Part shown: positions 1-7,553 of the stretch, piece by piece
Position numbering within the stretch: the first letter of the stretch is position 1
Layout of the letters: every line of letters starts with the position of its first letter
Origin: Betaproteobacteria bacterium
GTDB lineage: Bacteria > Pseudomonadota > Gammaproteobacteria > Burkholderiales > SG8-41
Direction: 5' to 3'
DNA length: 36,956 nt
NCBI GenBank assembly: GCA_021730905.1
Contig: JAKFYK010000091.1
Location: forward strand, 1 to 36,956
Translations under genes and position numbers: made by a program
Notes under the pieces: generated by a model
The model's database searches: none
Seen by the model: the letters and a program-made list of their open reading frames with translations, nothing else
Told to the model about the DNA's origin: nothing

Positions 1-62
1 GTGGGGGTGGCGGCGGTGATTAGTAAGTATTTGTTTTTATTTATATTTTTAAAGTAATTTAA

Positions 63-599
63 ATGGATGAAACGATAAGCCTAAGCAAGATTGATGCGGC
101 GCGCCGTCAACTGAAGGTTGCGATCCGCCTTCTGTTTGATGACGAGGACCCCGTCGCCGTGCATACCCTCGTCGGCGCAGCATCCGTAATCATTTCTAAC
201 CTTGTTAAGAGGCACCATCCCGACACGTCATGGGACAAATACGCGCAGGAGGCCAACAAAATAACCGAAGGCGAGTATTTTCGAGTAATGCGAAAGCCTC
301 AGAATTTTCTGAAGCACGCGAAAGAAGATCATGCCGCAACATTTGACTTTGATCCCAAAGATACGGAGTCTGTGGCGTTTTGGGCAGTGATGAATCTAGG
401 GAATTTTGGCAGTCTTTCGATGGAAGAGTCGGTGCTCCAACTTTGGTACCTCGCCTGCCATGCTCCGACACTTGACCCGAGGGTTGAACCTTATAACAGG
501 GTGCTCGAAGTATTTGGCGACCTTTGGCAGACACCGCGCGCTGACCGCCTTGCCATTGCGAAGAGAGTTCTTGCGCAGCAGCTTGCGGATGCAGAGTAA
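63..599 (+). CDS. Conserved-looking hypothetical protein, 178 aa
   Basis: I do not recognise this protein. It is soluble and mostly helical in appearance, with no signal peptide, membrane segment or known catalytic motif; aromatic and His/Lys residues cluster around residues 70-95 (YFRVMRKPQNFLKHAKED). The start is the first ATG after an AT-rich 60-base stretch, with no good Shine-Dalgarno sequence before it. The frame is closed and its codon use is somewhat less GC-biased than its neighbours, so it could be an acquired gene. The stop is followed after 44 bases by the converging amrS gene on the other strand. A frame on the opposite strand (205-684) is a shadow. Confidence is in the gene being real, not in any function. 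Confidence 0.75.
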   Translation: MDETISLSKIDAARRQLKVAIRLLFDDEDPVAVHTLVGAASVIISNLVKRHHPDTSWDKYAQEANKITEGEYFRVMRKPQNFLKHAKEDHAATFDFDPKDTESVAFWAVMNLGNFGSLSMEESVLQLWYLACHAPTLDPRVEPYNRVLEVFGDLWQTPRADRLAIAKRVLAQQLADAE

Positions 600-643
600 C
601 CTCTCGATCCAAAATGGATACGCTCGCGCGCTGATATAAAAAG

Positions 644-1738
644 TTAAGCGCGCCCAATCGCGATAGGAATCCTTCGCGGTCCAAACGCCTTGCCGAATTT
701 TTCCGCGTAGCGCCCAGCGATGGCAGTACCGCAATCAGGACACTTGCCCTCCGCCGTCATCCGGTATTCGTCGATGCGGTACCAGTCGCGCAGGATCAGT
801 GGCGTCTGGCACGACGGGCAGTAGGTCGAGCCGCCGCGTTCGTCGTGCACGTTGCCGGTATAGACGTAGTGCAATCCTTCGTTCAGCGCGATGTCGCGCG
901 CGCGGGTGAGCGTGGCCGGCGGCGTGGCGTGGATGTCGCGCATCTTGTAGTCGGGATGAAACGCGGTGAAGTGCAGCGGCACGTCGGGGCCGAGGTGCTT
1001 TTTGATCCACTGGCATTCGGCGGTGATTTCCTCGCTGGAATCGTTCTTGCCCGGAATCAGCAGCGTGGTGATTTCGACCCACACGTCGGTTTCATGCGTG
1101 AGATACAGCAGCGTGTCGAGCACCGGCTGCAGGTGCGCGGCACACTGCTTGAAGTAGAACGCGTCGGTAAAGGCCTTGAGATCGACGTTGGCCGCGTCCA
1201 TCTTCGCGTAGAACTCGCGGCGCGGCGCGGCGTGCATGTAGCCGGCGGTGACGGCGACGGTTTTGACACCCACCGCGTGGCAGGCGTCGGCGATGTCCAT
1301 CGCGTATTCCGCGAAAATTACCGGGTCGTTATAGGTGAAGGCGACGCTTTTGCAGCCGGCCTTGAGCGCAGCCTGCGCGATGGCTTCGGGTGTCGCCTGA
1401 TCGGCGAGCCGGTCCATGTCGCGCGACTTGCTGATGTCCCAGTTCTGGCAGAACTTGCAGGCGAGATTGCAGCCGGCGGTGCCGAACGACAGGATGCTGG
1501 AGCCGGGATAAAAATGATTCAGCGGTTTTTTCTCGACGGGGTCGATACAGAAGCCCGAGGAGCGACCATAGGTGGTTAGCAGCATTTGATCGCGCTGGTC
1601 GCCGCTGCCGCGCTGGCGCACGAAGCAGGCGCCGCGCTGGCCTTCGTGCAGTTTGCAGTCGCGCGGGCACAAGTCGCACTGCATGCGCCCGTCATCGAGC
1701 AGGTGCCACCATCTTCCGCGATAAGGTTGGTCGGGCAT
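644..1738 (-). CDS. amrS: AmmeMemoRadiSam system radical SAM enzyme
   Basis: This is a radical S-adenosylmethionine protein of the type found beside AMMECR1 and Memo genes. The cluster-binding motif CNLACKFC places three cysteines in CxxxCxxC spacing about 90-97 residues in. The N-terminal part carries four more cysteines (CDLCPRDC and GACF) and the C-terminus holds a CPSC...CPDC pair that looks like a zinc knuckle. All are typical of this family. I start at the ATG at 1738 (364 aa); the frame can be extended seven codons to a TTG at 1759, but neither start has a convincing ribosome-binding site, and family members usually begin close to the (Y/W)RGRWWHLLDDGRMQC segment. It is the last gene of the leftward operon after amrB and amrA. 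The biochemical role of the three-part system is unsettled. Confidence 0.93.
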   Translation of the reverse strand: MPDQPYRGRWWHLLDDGRMQCDLCPRDCKLHEGQRGACFVRQRGSGDQRDQMLLTTYGRSSGFCIDPVEKKPLNHFYPGSSILSFGTAGCNLACKFCQNWDISKSRDMDRLADQATPEAIAQAALKAGCKSVAFTYNDPVIFAEYAMDIADACHAVGVKTVAVTAGYMHAAPRREFYAKMDAANVDLKAFTDAFYFKQCAAHLQPVLDTLLYLTHETDVWVEITTLLIPGKNDSSEEITAECQWIKKHLGPDVPLHFTAFHPDYKMRDIHATPPATLTRARDIALNEGLHYVYTGNVHDERGGSTYCPSCQTPLILRDWYRIDEYRMTAEGKCPDCGTAIAGRYAEKFGKAFGPRRIPIAIGRA

Positions 1739-1773
1739 GATATTAGGCGCGGCTGGCAAAAGAATTTATGTTG

Positions 1774-1851
1774 CCGTTCATGGTTCGACAGGCTCACCAC
1801 GAACGGTCTTTGGGATGTCCGTTCGCCCTGAGCTTGTCGAAGGGTGAGCGG
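1774..1851. repeat. Pair of inverted REP-like 33-base repeats
   Basis: Two 33-base units, 1774-1806 and 1819-1851, are inverted copies of one family. When the second is reverse-complemented, both read CCG-TCA-(3 variable)-TTCGACA-GCTCA-(variable)-CGAACGG. Each unit can also fold on itself because both ends carry CCGTTC/GAACGG-type arms. This TTCGACA-GCTCA core is a widely scattered extragenic repeat in proteobacterial genomes. It sits in the amrA-amrS gap, just upstream of the amrS start, so it may form mRNA structure that uncouples amrS expression from amrA. Confidence 0.8.
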
Positions 1852-1875
1852 GCATTTTGTCAGACACTCTTGGTT

Positions 1876-2451
1876 CTACCGCAACGCAGACTCGGTGAAC
1901 TTAGCCACGGTGTAGGTGTGGATCTCCACGCCAGGCTCCCAGAAATTGGGCGGCAGCCCGGCCTTTTGCTTTAGCGTGGCCATGAACATTACCGGGTCGG
2001 CGAAACTGTCCCACACCTGCGGCAGAAACGTGCTGTGATGATGGCCGTATTCGAAGATGACGCCATGCACGTGCGGCTGCAATTGCGCCAGCGCCGAAGT
2101 TTCGTCGGTGAATGCCAATGCATTGAGTGCGGATAACAGCGAAATTTCAACTTCGATACTTTCATACTCGTCAACAGTGAGCGGCTTGAAGCGCGGATCG
2201 CGAAATGCCGCCGCCTGCGCGTTGGCCTTGATGTCGTCGAGCAGCGTTCGATGCGCGCGCAGCGAGCCGATGCAGCCGCGCAGTTTTTTCTGCAGGTTGA
2301 GCGTGATGAAGGTGGCGCCCTGTTCGCGCAGCCACGCAGCACTTTCGTCCGCCGGATGCGTTTTGCCGAGCGAGGTGGCAATAGCCGCGCGCGCGATCGG
2401 CAGCAGCGTGCGCGCGGCGTCAGTGGGGGCTATGTTAAGAGCCTGTTTCAT
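1876..2451 (-). CDS. amrA: AMMECR1-domain protein of the AmmeMemoRadiSam system
   Basis: The 191-residue product matches the AMMECR1 family in length and in its signature segments: LRGCIGSLRA around residues 57-66, AFRDPRFKPL around residue 85, EVEISLLS shortly after, and a C-terminal half ending near WEPGVEIHTYTVAKF. It is cytosolic with no membrane segments. The exact function of AMMECR1 domains is unknown; the co-occurrence with Memo and the radical SAM partner is the established link. The start codon is unusual: ATG and the first four codons (MKQAL) lie inside the left inverted arm of the 2438-2704 repeat element, with no Shine-Dalgarno sequence visible upstream. No other in-frame ATG precedes the conserved region. 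Confidence 0.92.
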   Translation of the reverse strand: MKQALNIAPTDAARTLLPIARAAIATSLGKTHPADESAAWLREQGATFITLNLQKKLRGCIGSLRAHRTLLDDIKANAQAAAFRDPRFKPLTVDEYESIEVEISLLSALNALAFTDETSALAQLQPHVHGVIFEYGHHHSTFLPQVWDSFADPVMFMATLKQKAGLPPNFWEPGVEIHTYTVAKFTESALR

Positions 2452-2704
2452 GATGATTCGCGTGCTGCGTTGTGTCCAAAATTGGTGGTGGCGCGAAGGA
2501 CGAGGAGTCTCATATCGCGAATATGAGCGACGAGTCCGACAAAGCCAGCGCCAATTTTGGACACAACCCTCCGGGACGAGGCAGAGCGGGCGCGCTGCTT
2601 TGTCGGCCGCGCTTGCAATATTCGCGATATTGACGCGCTCGGCCTTCGCGCATCGCGCCCGCTCTGCCGTCGTCGCACACGTGAATCATCATGAAACAGG
2701 CTCT
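2438..2704. mobile_element. 267-bp inverted-repeat element between amrB and amrA (MITE-like)
   Basis: The ends, 2438-2464 and 2678-2704, are 27-base inverted repeats with one mismatch. Inside are two further hairpins. The first has 17-base arms around 2469-2485 and 2551-2567 (GTTGTGTCCAAAATTGG and its complement) enclosing a near-palindrome at 2510-2526. The second has 14-base arms at 2580-2593 and 2655-2668 (GGCAGAGCGGGCGC and complement) enclosing the near-palindrome CAATATTCGCGATATTG at 2616-2632. There is no transposase frame. Each end carries an outward-facing ATGAAACAGGCTCT; on the left this is the amrA start, and on the right the element runs into the amrB stop codon. No clear target-site duplication is visible. 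It could be a non-autonomous transposon or a large composite palindromic repeat. Confidence 0.7.
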
Positions 2705-3497
2705 AAGTTTCATAAAAAGCAAAGGATCCATAACCCACCACACGCGATTTGTCGCCGGCGGTGTCGCCGGAGTTGCGCAGGTCGATGAGTTGCGGCTTCA
2801 AGCCGCGCTGTTGCGCCAGCAGGTTAAGGCCGGTCACCGGCGTGGCGCCGCACGCTTGATGATGATTGATGTCGGTGCGTAACTCGAGTATCGCTTGCGC
2901 GGTGGCGTTGTCGGTGGCTTGCGCCTCGGTGTAGGGCAGGTAATGCGACAGATCGGAACTCACCACGATCAGCGTTTCGTCGCCGCCCCACAGCAGGCTG
3001 ATCACTTCTGCCACCTGTTGTGCGCTGGCGCGCCCGACCGCCAGCGGCACCAGCGTGAAATGGTCGATGACTTTCTGCAGAAAGGGCAAGTGGACTTCCA
3101 GCGAGTGCTCCATGCGATGCGCTTCGGCGCTGGCGCCGACGTAAGGCAGCTTCATCAACAGTTTCACCGCGGCGGCGTCTATCGAAATGTTGCCTAGCGG
3201 TGTTGCAAAAGCGTCCACGCCGGGCAGCGCCATGCCATGCACCGCGACGCGATGCGTGGGGCCGAGCAGTACCACGCGCTTGATGCGCGAGCGCGCCGGC
3301 TCGATCAGGGCGTAGATGCTGGCGGCAATTGGCCCGGAATAAATGTGGCCCGCGTGCGGCGCGATGATCGCTTTCGGAACGGGCGCGATAGCCACAGGCT
3401 TTGCTGCTGCGAGCATGGCCTCCACACTGCGCGCGAGTGCCTCCGGCTGGCCCGGATAAAAGCTGCCTGCAATCGCGGTGGGACGTACGGATGGCAT
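2703..3497 (-). CDS. amrB: Memo-like protein of the AmmeMemoRadiSam system
   Basis: The 264-residue product is a full-length Memo family protein, structurally related to extradiol dioxygenases and able to bind a metal in characterised relatives. Visible family motifs are RPTAIAGSFYPG at the N-terminus, APHAGHIYSGP (metal-site histidine), LLGPTHR, EHSLEVHLPFLQ (metal-site histidine), SSDLSHY and the CGATPVTGL segment near the end. It is the second gene of the leftward operon, beginning 20 bases after the YidB-like gene, and its TAG stop (2703-2705) abuts the end of the inverted-repeat element. The common APHAGY is APHAGH here, a minor substitution. Confidence 0.93.
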   Translation of the reverse strand: MPSVRPTAIAGSFYPGQPEALARSVEAMLAAAKPVAIAPVPKAIIAPHAGHIYSGPIAASIYALIEPARSRIKRVVLLGPTHRVAVHGMALPGVDAFATPLGNISIDAAAVKLLMKLPYVGASAEAHRMEHSLEVHLPFLQKVIDHFTLVPLAVGRASAQQVAEVISLLWGGDETLIVVSSDLSHYLPYTEAQATDNATAQAILELRTDINHHQACGATPVTGLNLLAQQRGLKPQLIDLRNSGDTAGDKSRVVGYGSFAFYET

Positions 3498-3517
3498 AAA
3501 GTCGCTTTTTAAAATGA

Positions 3518-3949
3518 CTACTTGCCTATGTTGAACGCGCCGAGCATTTTTTCAAGGGAGTCCTGCTCGGGAATTTGTCCGTCGGGCGTGAGTTGGTCGA
3601 CCAGGCCCGGCAAAATTTGCGATAGTTGATCGGCCGTTTCGCCGTTTGACAATCCGGCTTGCTGCGCGAGTTGCGCGAGCATTCCACCGCCGCCGCTACC
3701 GAGGGCGCTTTGCAACTGTTCCGCCGACACCGGCAGATTCTGGCCGGTGCTGACCCACGAACTCGCTACGTTACCGAGTCCGCCTTGCGTCAGCGCGCCG
3801 ATCAGTCCGCCCAGCCCGCCGGACGCGCTGCCACCGGCCTTATTGGCGACCATTTGAATGACAGCGTTAATCAGCGCCGCCTGACCGGAGCTTTGACTTC
3901 GGCCGCTGCCACCAAGCACGGAACCGAGTATCGAATCAAGCAAGCCCAT
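3518..3949 (-). CDS. YidB-like (DUF937) protein
   Basis: The 143-residue protein starts MGLLDSILGSVLGG and is rich in Gly, Ser, Ala and Gln, with the layout of the YidB/DUF937 family: a short hydrophobic amphipathic start, a flexible Gly/Ser region, then a conserved C-terminal part (LAQQAGLSNGETADQLSQILPGLVDQLTP) that ends in a small helical tail. No enzymatic motif is present and the family has no settled function. It is the first gene of the leftward unit and lies 20 bases ahead of amrB, so it is probably co-transcribed with the amr genes. Confidence 0.88.
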   Translation of the reverse strand: MGLLDSILGSVLGGSGRSQSSGQAALINAVIQMVANKAGGSASGGLGGLIGALTQGGLGNVASSWVSTGQNLPVSAEQLQSALGSGGGGMLAQLAQQAGLSNGETADQLSQILPGLVDQLTPDGQIPEQDSLEKMLGAFNIGK

Positions 3950-3986
3950 GGTGCTTCCTTTTCACTAAGGGGTTTGGTGCCCATCC

Positions 3987-3992
3987 ATTATA
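3987..3992 (-). promoter_or_regulatory. Candidate -10 box for the leftward yidB-like/amr operon
   Basis: On the minus strand the sequence reads TATAAT, a perfect -10 hexamer, 37 bases upstream of the YidB-like start codon. No good -35 hexamer is seen at 16-18 bases upstream. The gap 3950-4069 must also hold the rightward ispD promoter, where TAGAAT at 4025-4030 is a weak candidate. Confidence 0.4.
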
Positions 3993-4069
3993 GAACGCGC
4001 GCGCAAAACGGGTTTCCCGGACTGTTAGAATGCAGTTGAGCAAAAATAATTCACATAGTTATCGCAAAG

Positions 4070-4762
4070 ATGCCTGATATTTTCGCTTTGATTCCCGCGG
4101 CCGGCAGCGGCAGCCGCATGGGTTCGGAGATTCCCAAACAGTATCAGCCGCTGGCTGGAAAGCCGCTGATCGCGCATGCCATCCATGCGTTGTGTGCGCA
4201 TCCGCGCGTGCAACTGGTGTTCGTGGTGCTGGCGCCGGGCGATGCGCATTTCAGCCGGCATGACTGGTCCGCGCACAAAGAACGGCTGGAAACGCTGTAT
4301 TGCGGCGGCGCCACGCGCGCCGCGAGCGTGTTCAACGGCCTGGTGGCAATGGCGGACGTGGTCGAGCCCGACGACTGGGTCATGGTGCATGATGCTGCGC
4401 GTCCGTGTCTTGACGCCGCGCTCATTGAGCGGCTGTGCGGCGAACTTGCCGACGATAAAGTGGGCGGGTTGCTGGCGGTGCCGGTTGCCGATACGTTAAA
4501 GCGAAGCGACGCCGATCAGCGCGTGGCAGAAACCGTTGCGCGTGAAAAACTGTGGCAGGCACAAACGCCGCAGATGTTTCGTTATCGTGTGCTGCTGGAA
4601 GCCTTGCGAGCGGCAAAACCCGGCAGCGTGACCGATGAGGCCAGCGCTATCGAACAACTGGGACTGGCACCGCGCCTGGTAATGGGCAGTTCACGTAATC
4701 TCAAGGTAACCTTTCCGGAAGATGTGGTTTTTGCTGAAAACATAATAAAAACAAGTACTTAG
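4070..4762 (+). CDS. ispD: 2-C-methyl-D-erythritol 4-phosphate cytidylyltransferase
   Basis: IspD joins CTP and methylerythritol phosphate in the non-mevalonate isoprenoid pathway. The 230-residue length is normal. The N-terminal nucleotide-binding signature LIPAAGSGSRMGSEIPKQYQPL and the downstream VHDAARPCL, VADTLKR, QTPQMFRY and TDEASAIEQLG segments are all characteristic. The protein is cytosolic. The start is the ATG at 4070. In many proteobacteria ispF follows directly; here it does not, and the next gene is an unrelated secreted protein, so ispF must lie elsewhere. Confidence 0.97.
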   Translation: MPDIFALIPAAGSGSRMGSEIPKQYQPLAGKPLIAHAIHALCAHPRVQLVFVVLAPGDAHFSRHDWSAHKERLETLYCGGATRAASVFNGLVAMADVVEPDDWVMVHDAARPCLDAALIERLCGELADDKVGGLLAVPVADTLKRSDADQRVAETVAREKLWQAQTPQMFRYRVLLEALRAAKPGSVTDEASAIEQLGLAPRLVMGSSRNLKVTFPEDVVFAENIIKTST

Positions 4763-4898
4763 ATATATAAAGGAATTTCCGGGCGCGGCCCGTGTCGTAA
4801 AGGGGCACATAAACGCCGGCCGCTGGTTTTTCGCGCGCGCCGTCACTTCCCCTACAATGCGCCCTTTTACGGGCGGTTGCGTCTTAAGGAGTTGAGGA

Positions 4899-5618
4899 TT
4901 GAGCCAACTGGGTCTCGAGAGATTGTTGCGCGCTGTCATCGTCACGATGGGCACGGCCATGCCTTGGTCTGCGCAGGCGCAGACCGCTCCGCAAAAACCT
5001 GCCGCAGCGCCCGCGCCGGCGCAAAAACCGGCTGCACCGCAAAAACCGGCACCCTGCTGCGCGGCTGGCGCACAAAAGCCGGCGCCACAAGCCATGGCGA
5101 GAAAAGGCCCGCCGCGCGGTCCCGTTGAAAAATACGACTGCAAAATCGGCACTGAAGATGAGCACGCGCGCCTTGCGCTGCTGGCGCAGGGCGGCGAGGT
5201 GCAAAGCATTGCCTATTACAGCAAATGGAAGCCGCGCACCTGTTCCGTTCATCTGCAGCGCGGCGATGCCTACAGCAAATGGAACGATACCGGCGACGCC
5301 ACCGTCATCAATACCGAGTTCGGCGATTTTCTGATCCAGCGGTCGAAGTCGGAGTACCAGTTGTTTTTCCGCGAAGTCGATCGCATGCATTACTGCGGCA
5401 TGATGGGCAAGTTAAACGGCTCGATGACCGTGACCCGCGGGCCGCGCCGCCAGTGTTCGGTAGTCGGCATCATGGATCGCAATGAACCCGAGCCCGAGGA
5501 CAGCACGCGCATCGCGGCGCCACCGTCCGACACGCCGCCGCCGATCGCAACGATAACGCCGCCCGGTCCGCCGTTGCCTCCCGAAGCGCTGCTGCCGAGA
5601 GCCGTTGAAGGTAAATAA
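4899..5618 (+). CDS. Secreted Pro/Ala-rich hypothetical protein, TTG start
   Basis: I do not recognise a family. The start is taken as TTG at 4899 because AAGGAG lies six bases upstream (4887-4892) and it gives a plausible signal peptide ending near SAQAQ (residues 24-28). The mature protein begins with a low-complexity linker of repeated QKPA units (residues about 30-65, including a CC pair), then a compact domain from KYDCKIG to about residue 190 with three more cysteines (residues about 81, 108 and 167) and several aromatic residues, and ends in a Pro-rich tail. This suggests a periplasmic or cell-surface protein with disulfides. It lies 136 bases after ispD and may have its own promoter. 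An ATG start at 4947-4950 would remove part of the signal peptide and is less likely. Confidence 0.75.
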   Translation: MSQLGLERLLRAVIVTMGTAMPWSAQAQTAPQKPAAAPAPAQKPAAPQKPAPCCAAGAQKPAPQAMARKGPPRGPVEKYDCKIGTEDEHARLALLAQGGEVQSIAYYSKWKPRTCSVHLQRGDAYSKWNDTGDATVINTEFGDFLIQRSKSEYQLFFREVDRMHYCGMMGKLNGSMTVTRGPRRQCSVVGIMDRNEPEPEDSTRIAAPPSDTPPPIATITPPGPPLPPEALLPRAVEGK

Positions 5619-5697
5619 GCTACTGTCGGGAAATACCGGACACAATCGACGGCTGTCGCGGGCCATTGGTAAAAGCCCCTTTGAGGCCGGACGGAAT

Positions 5698-6585
5698 TTA
5701 CCGCTCGCCGCCGGCAGCAAAACTCGCCGTCATCATCACCGCGTCGGCCGCCCCCAGCCCTTTCCGCGAAGCCTCGTCGTAACACTCCAGCGCCTTGGCC
5801 GAGATCGGCAGTTCGCGTCCCAGCGAGCGGCCTTCTTCGAGCATGGTGCGCAGATCCTTGCGGATGGAATCGATATCAAACGTAACCGGGTCGGGCGCTT
5901 TGCCGCGCAGCGCATCCGTCAGTGCGGGGCCTCGCCCCTTCAGCGTATTGGGACCGCCGGACGTTTCGGAAAAAATCTCGATCAGTTTTGCCGGATCAAG
6001 ACCGAGCGGTTTGCACAAGGTCAGCGCTTCGCCAAATGCCTGCCAGTACACCGCCAACGGCAGATTGATCGCAAGCTTCATGCTCGCGCCCGCGCCAACC
6101 GCGCCGCAATGATCGACGCGCCGGCATAACTGGTCGAGCACGGGTTTTGCGCGAGCAAGATGATCAACTGCGCCGCCCACAAATCCCAGCAGCTTGCCGT
6201 CACGCGCGGGGCCCACCGTGCCGCCCACCGGGCAATCGATCAGAAAAGCACCCTTGGCATGAATGGATTTCGCCAGATCGCGTTCGACCTCCGGACGCAC
6301 CGTGCTCATCTCCACAAACAGCTTGCCGATCACGGCGCCTTCCAGCAGTCCTCGCTTGCCGCGGTACGTGGCATCGATCGCAGCCGCGTCGGTGAGTATG
6401 GTCATGATGAGTTCGCTGCCTGAAGCGAGTTCGGCGGGCGTTGCCGCGACTTTCGCGCCTGCATCAGCCAGCGGTTTGGTTTTGGCGGCAGTGCGATTCC
6501 ACACAGTTACCTCGTGTCCCTGCTTGAGCAGGCGACCGGCCATTGCCGCTCCCATGCGACCCATGCCTGCGAATCCGATTTTCAC
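5698..6585 (-). CDS. NAD(P)-dependent beta-hydroxyacid dehydrogenase-family oxidoreductase
   Basis: The 295-residue product belongs to the family of 3-hydroxyisobutyrate dehydrogenase, tartronate semialdehyde reductase and plant-type glyoxylate reductase. It has an N-terminal Rossmann fold with GFAGMGRMG (residues 4-12), the conserved catalytic lysine in GASMKLAINL (K170) with N174, and the C-terminal helical domain. The substrate-loop motif normally DxPVSGG reads DCPVGGT at residues 117-123, so the conserved serine is replaced by glycine; this makes the substrate hard to predict. WNRT after the second strand suggests NADP preference, by analogy. The gene stands alone, facing the preceding secreted-protein gene. 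Confidence 0.9.
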   Translation of the reverse strand: MKIGFAGMGRMGAAMAGRLLKQGHEVTVWNRTAAKTKPLADAGAKVAATPAELASGSELIMTILTDAAAIDATYRGKRGLLEGAVIGKLFVEMSTVRPEVERDLAKSIHAKGAFLIDCPVGGTVGPARDGKLLGFVGGAVDHLARAKPVLDQLCRRVDHCGAVGAGASMKLAINLPLAVYWQAFGEALTLCKPLGLDPAKLIEIFSETSGGPNTLKGRGPALTDALRGKAPDPVTFDIDSIRKDLRTMLEEGRSLGRELPISAKALECYDEASRKGLGAADAVMMTASFAAGGER

Positions 6586-6687
6586 TTGATCGATCCCTTT
6601 TGCTGCCTTTAATGATGTGGAGTGATGCTAGCACGCACAATTATGCCGGCGCGCGACAAATAGCGGTTTCGTAACTGTTTGAGTTTT

Positions 6688-6696
6688 TGATATAAT
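6688..6696 (+). promoter_or_regulatory. Extended -10 promoter of tRNA-Arg
   Basis: TGATATAAT is an extended -10 element (TGn plus perfect TATAAT) whose last base lies 10 bases before the mature tRNA 5' end. The -35 region is poor, which fits an extended -10 promoter. Confidence 0.7.
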
Positions 6697-6706
6697 CCGC
6701 CCCTTC

Positions 6707-6783
6707 GCGCCCGTAGCTCAGTTGGATAGAGTACCTGGCTACGAACCAGGGGGTCGTGGGTTCAAATCCTGCCGGGCGCGCCA
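6707..6783 (+). tRNA. tRNA-Arg (anticodon ACG)
   Basis: The 77-base sequence folds as a standard cloverleaf: acceptor stem GCGCCCG/CGGGCGC, D arm with AGCTCAGTTGGATAGAGT, anticodon stem CCTGG/CCAGG around loop CTACGAA giving anticodon ACG, T loop GGTTCAAATCC, discriminator G and an encoded CCA. It has its own promoter and terminator, so it is a single-gene transcription unit. Confidence 0.97.
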
Positions 6784-6798
6784 ATAAAACAAGAACTT

Positions 6799-6828
6799 AG
6801 GTCACTTTTCGAAGTGGCCTTTTTCTTT
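6799..6828 (+). terminator. Rho-independent terminator after tRNA-Arg
   Basis: AGGTCACTT pairs with AAGTGGCCT (9 bp with one G-T pair) around a UUCG tetraloop and is followed by TTTTCTTT. Confidence 0.9.
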
Positions 6829-6940
6829 ACTGCGCGAGCTTGCCCGGTTGAAATTGTCAGCTCACCACGCATTCGAAATCCGACGCTCTTCGAGCGCGGA
6901 TCAACGCGAATGTTAGACGGATACTAATGAGGATACGATC

Positions 6941-7450
6941 ATGACATCGGCAGAATCTGACTATCTTCTTCGCCTCGCAACCCTATCGTTGTCGTTTGTC
7001 GGTTTTTCGGCAGTGGTTGTCACCCTACGGGGTGCGCTGGGAGGCGAGCTCTCCGATCGGCATCTCCGCCTCGTGCGCCTCTACATTGAAGGCGGACTTC
7101 TGGTCACCGCTCTGGCTTTGGTTCCCACACTTCTAAACCTTCTTCATATCCCTGGCACGGTCACTTGGCCGCTGTCCAGCGCAGTCGCTGCATCAATCTT
7201 TACCTTCTTTCTCCTAATCCAGTTTCGCCGTCGCCGTACGATCGAGCAGGGCAAATTTCCCCCATGGGTCGTCATCATCTACGCCGTTTCAATCTTCGCG
7301 GTTACAGGTCTCTGGCTCAACGTCGCGGGAATCCCGTTCCCATCGAGTGGCGGCCCTTACGCCGTTGTCCTTACGTGGGCTCTTTGCATCTTTGGGTTCA
7401 TTTTTGTCCGAACCATCGAGCTGTTCCTGCATCGCGGACCCCACATCTGA
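6941..7450 (+). CDS. Small integral membrane protein, 169 aa
   Basis: No family is recognised beyond a multi-pass membrane protein. Five hydrophobic segments are visible at roughly residues 11-29, 47-69, 76-94, 109-129 and 139-160, with a basic RRRR loop at 96-99 that should be cytoplasmic. The start ATG is preceded by GAGGA at a slightly long spacing. It is a single gene between tRNA-Arg and the converging ThuA-domain gene. A CCCCGAAACCGGGG hairpin follows its stop near 7470 but lacks a T-run. Lower GC in the upstream region and position after a tRNA are compatible with acquisition, but no integrase is present. Confidence 0.8.
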   Translation: MTSAESDYLLRLATLSLSFVGFSAVVVTLRGALGGELSDRHLRLVRLYIEGGLLVTALALVPTLLNLLHIPGTVTWPLSSAVAASIFTFFLLIQFRRRRTIEQGKFPPWVVIIYAVSIFAVTGLWLNVAGIPFPSSGGPYAVVLTWALCIFGFIFVRTIELFLHRGPHI

Positions 7451-7553
7451 GGCGGTCATCGAATTGTGAAGCCCCGAAACCGGGGAACGTGGCCGGTGAA
7501 TCGGCGCTACAGGTTGTCTACGTCGTATGTTCCTTGCGGAAAGCATTCAAACG

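Noticed and set aside
845..1579. 244-residue plus-strand frame opposite amrS
   Set aside because: It is the GC-rich shadow of a clear radical SAM gene and has no domain of its own.
6707..7450. tRNA-Arg as the attachment site of a genomic island
   Set aside because: No integrase follows and no repeat of the tRNA 3' end is seen downstream in the window.
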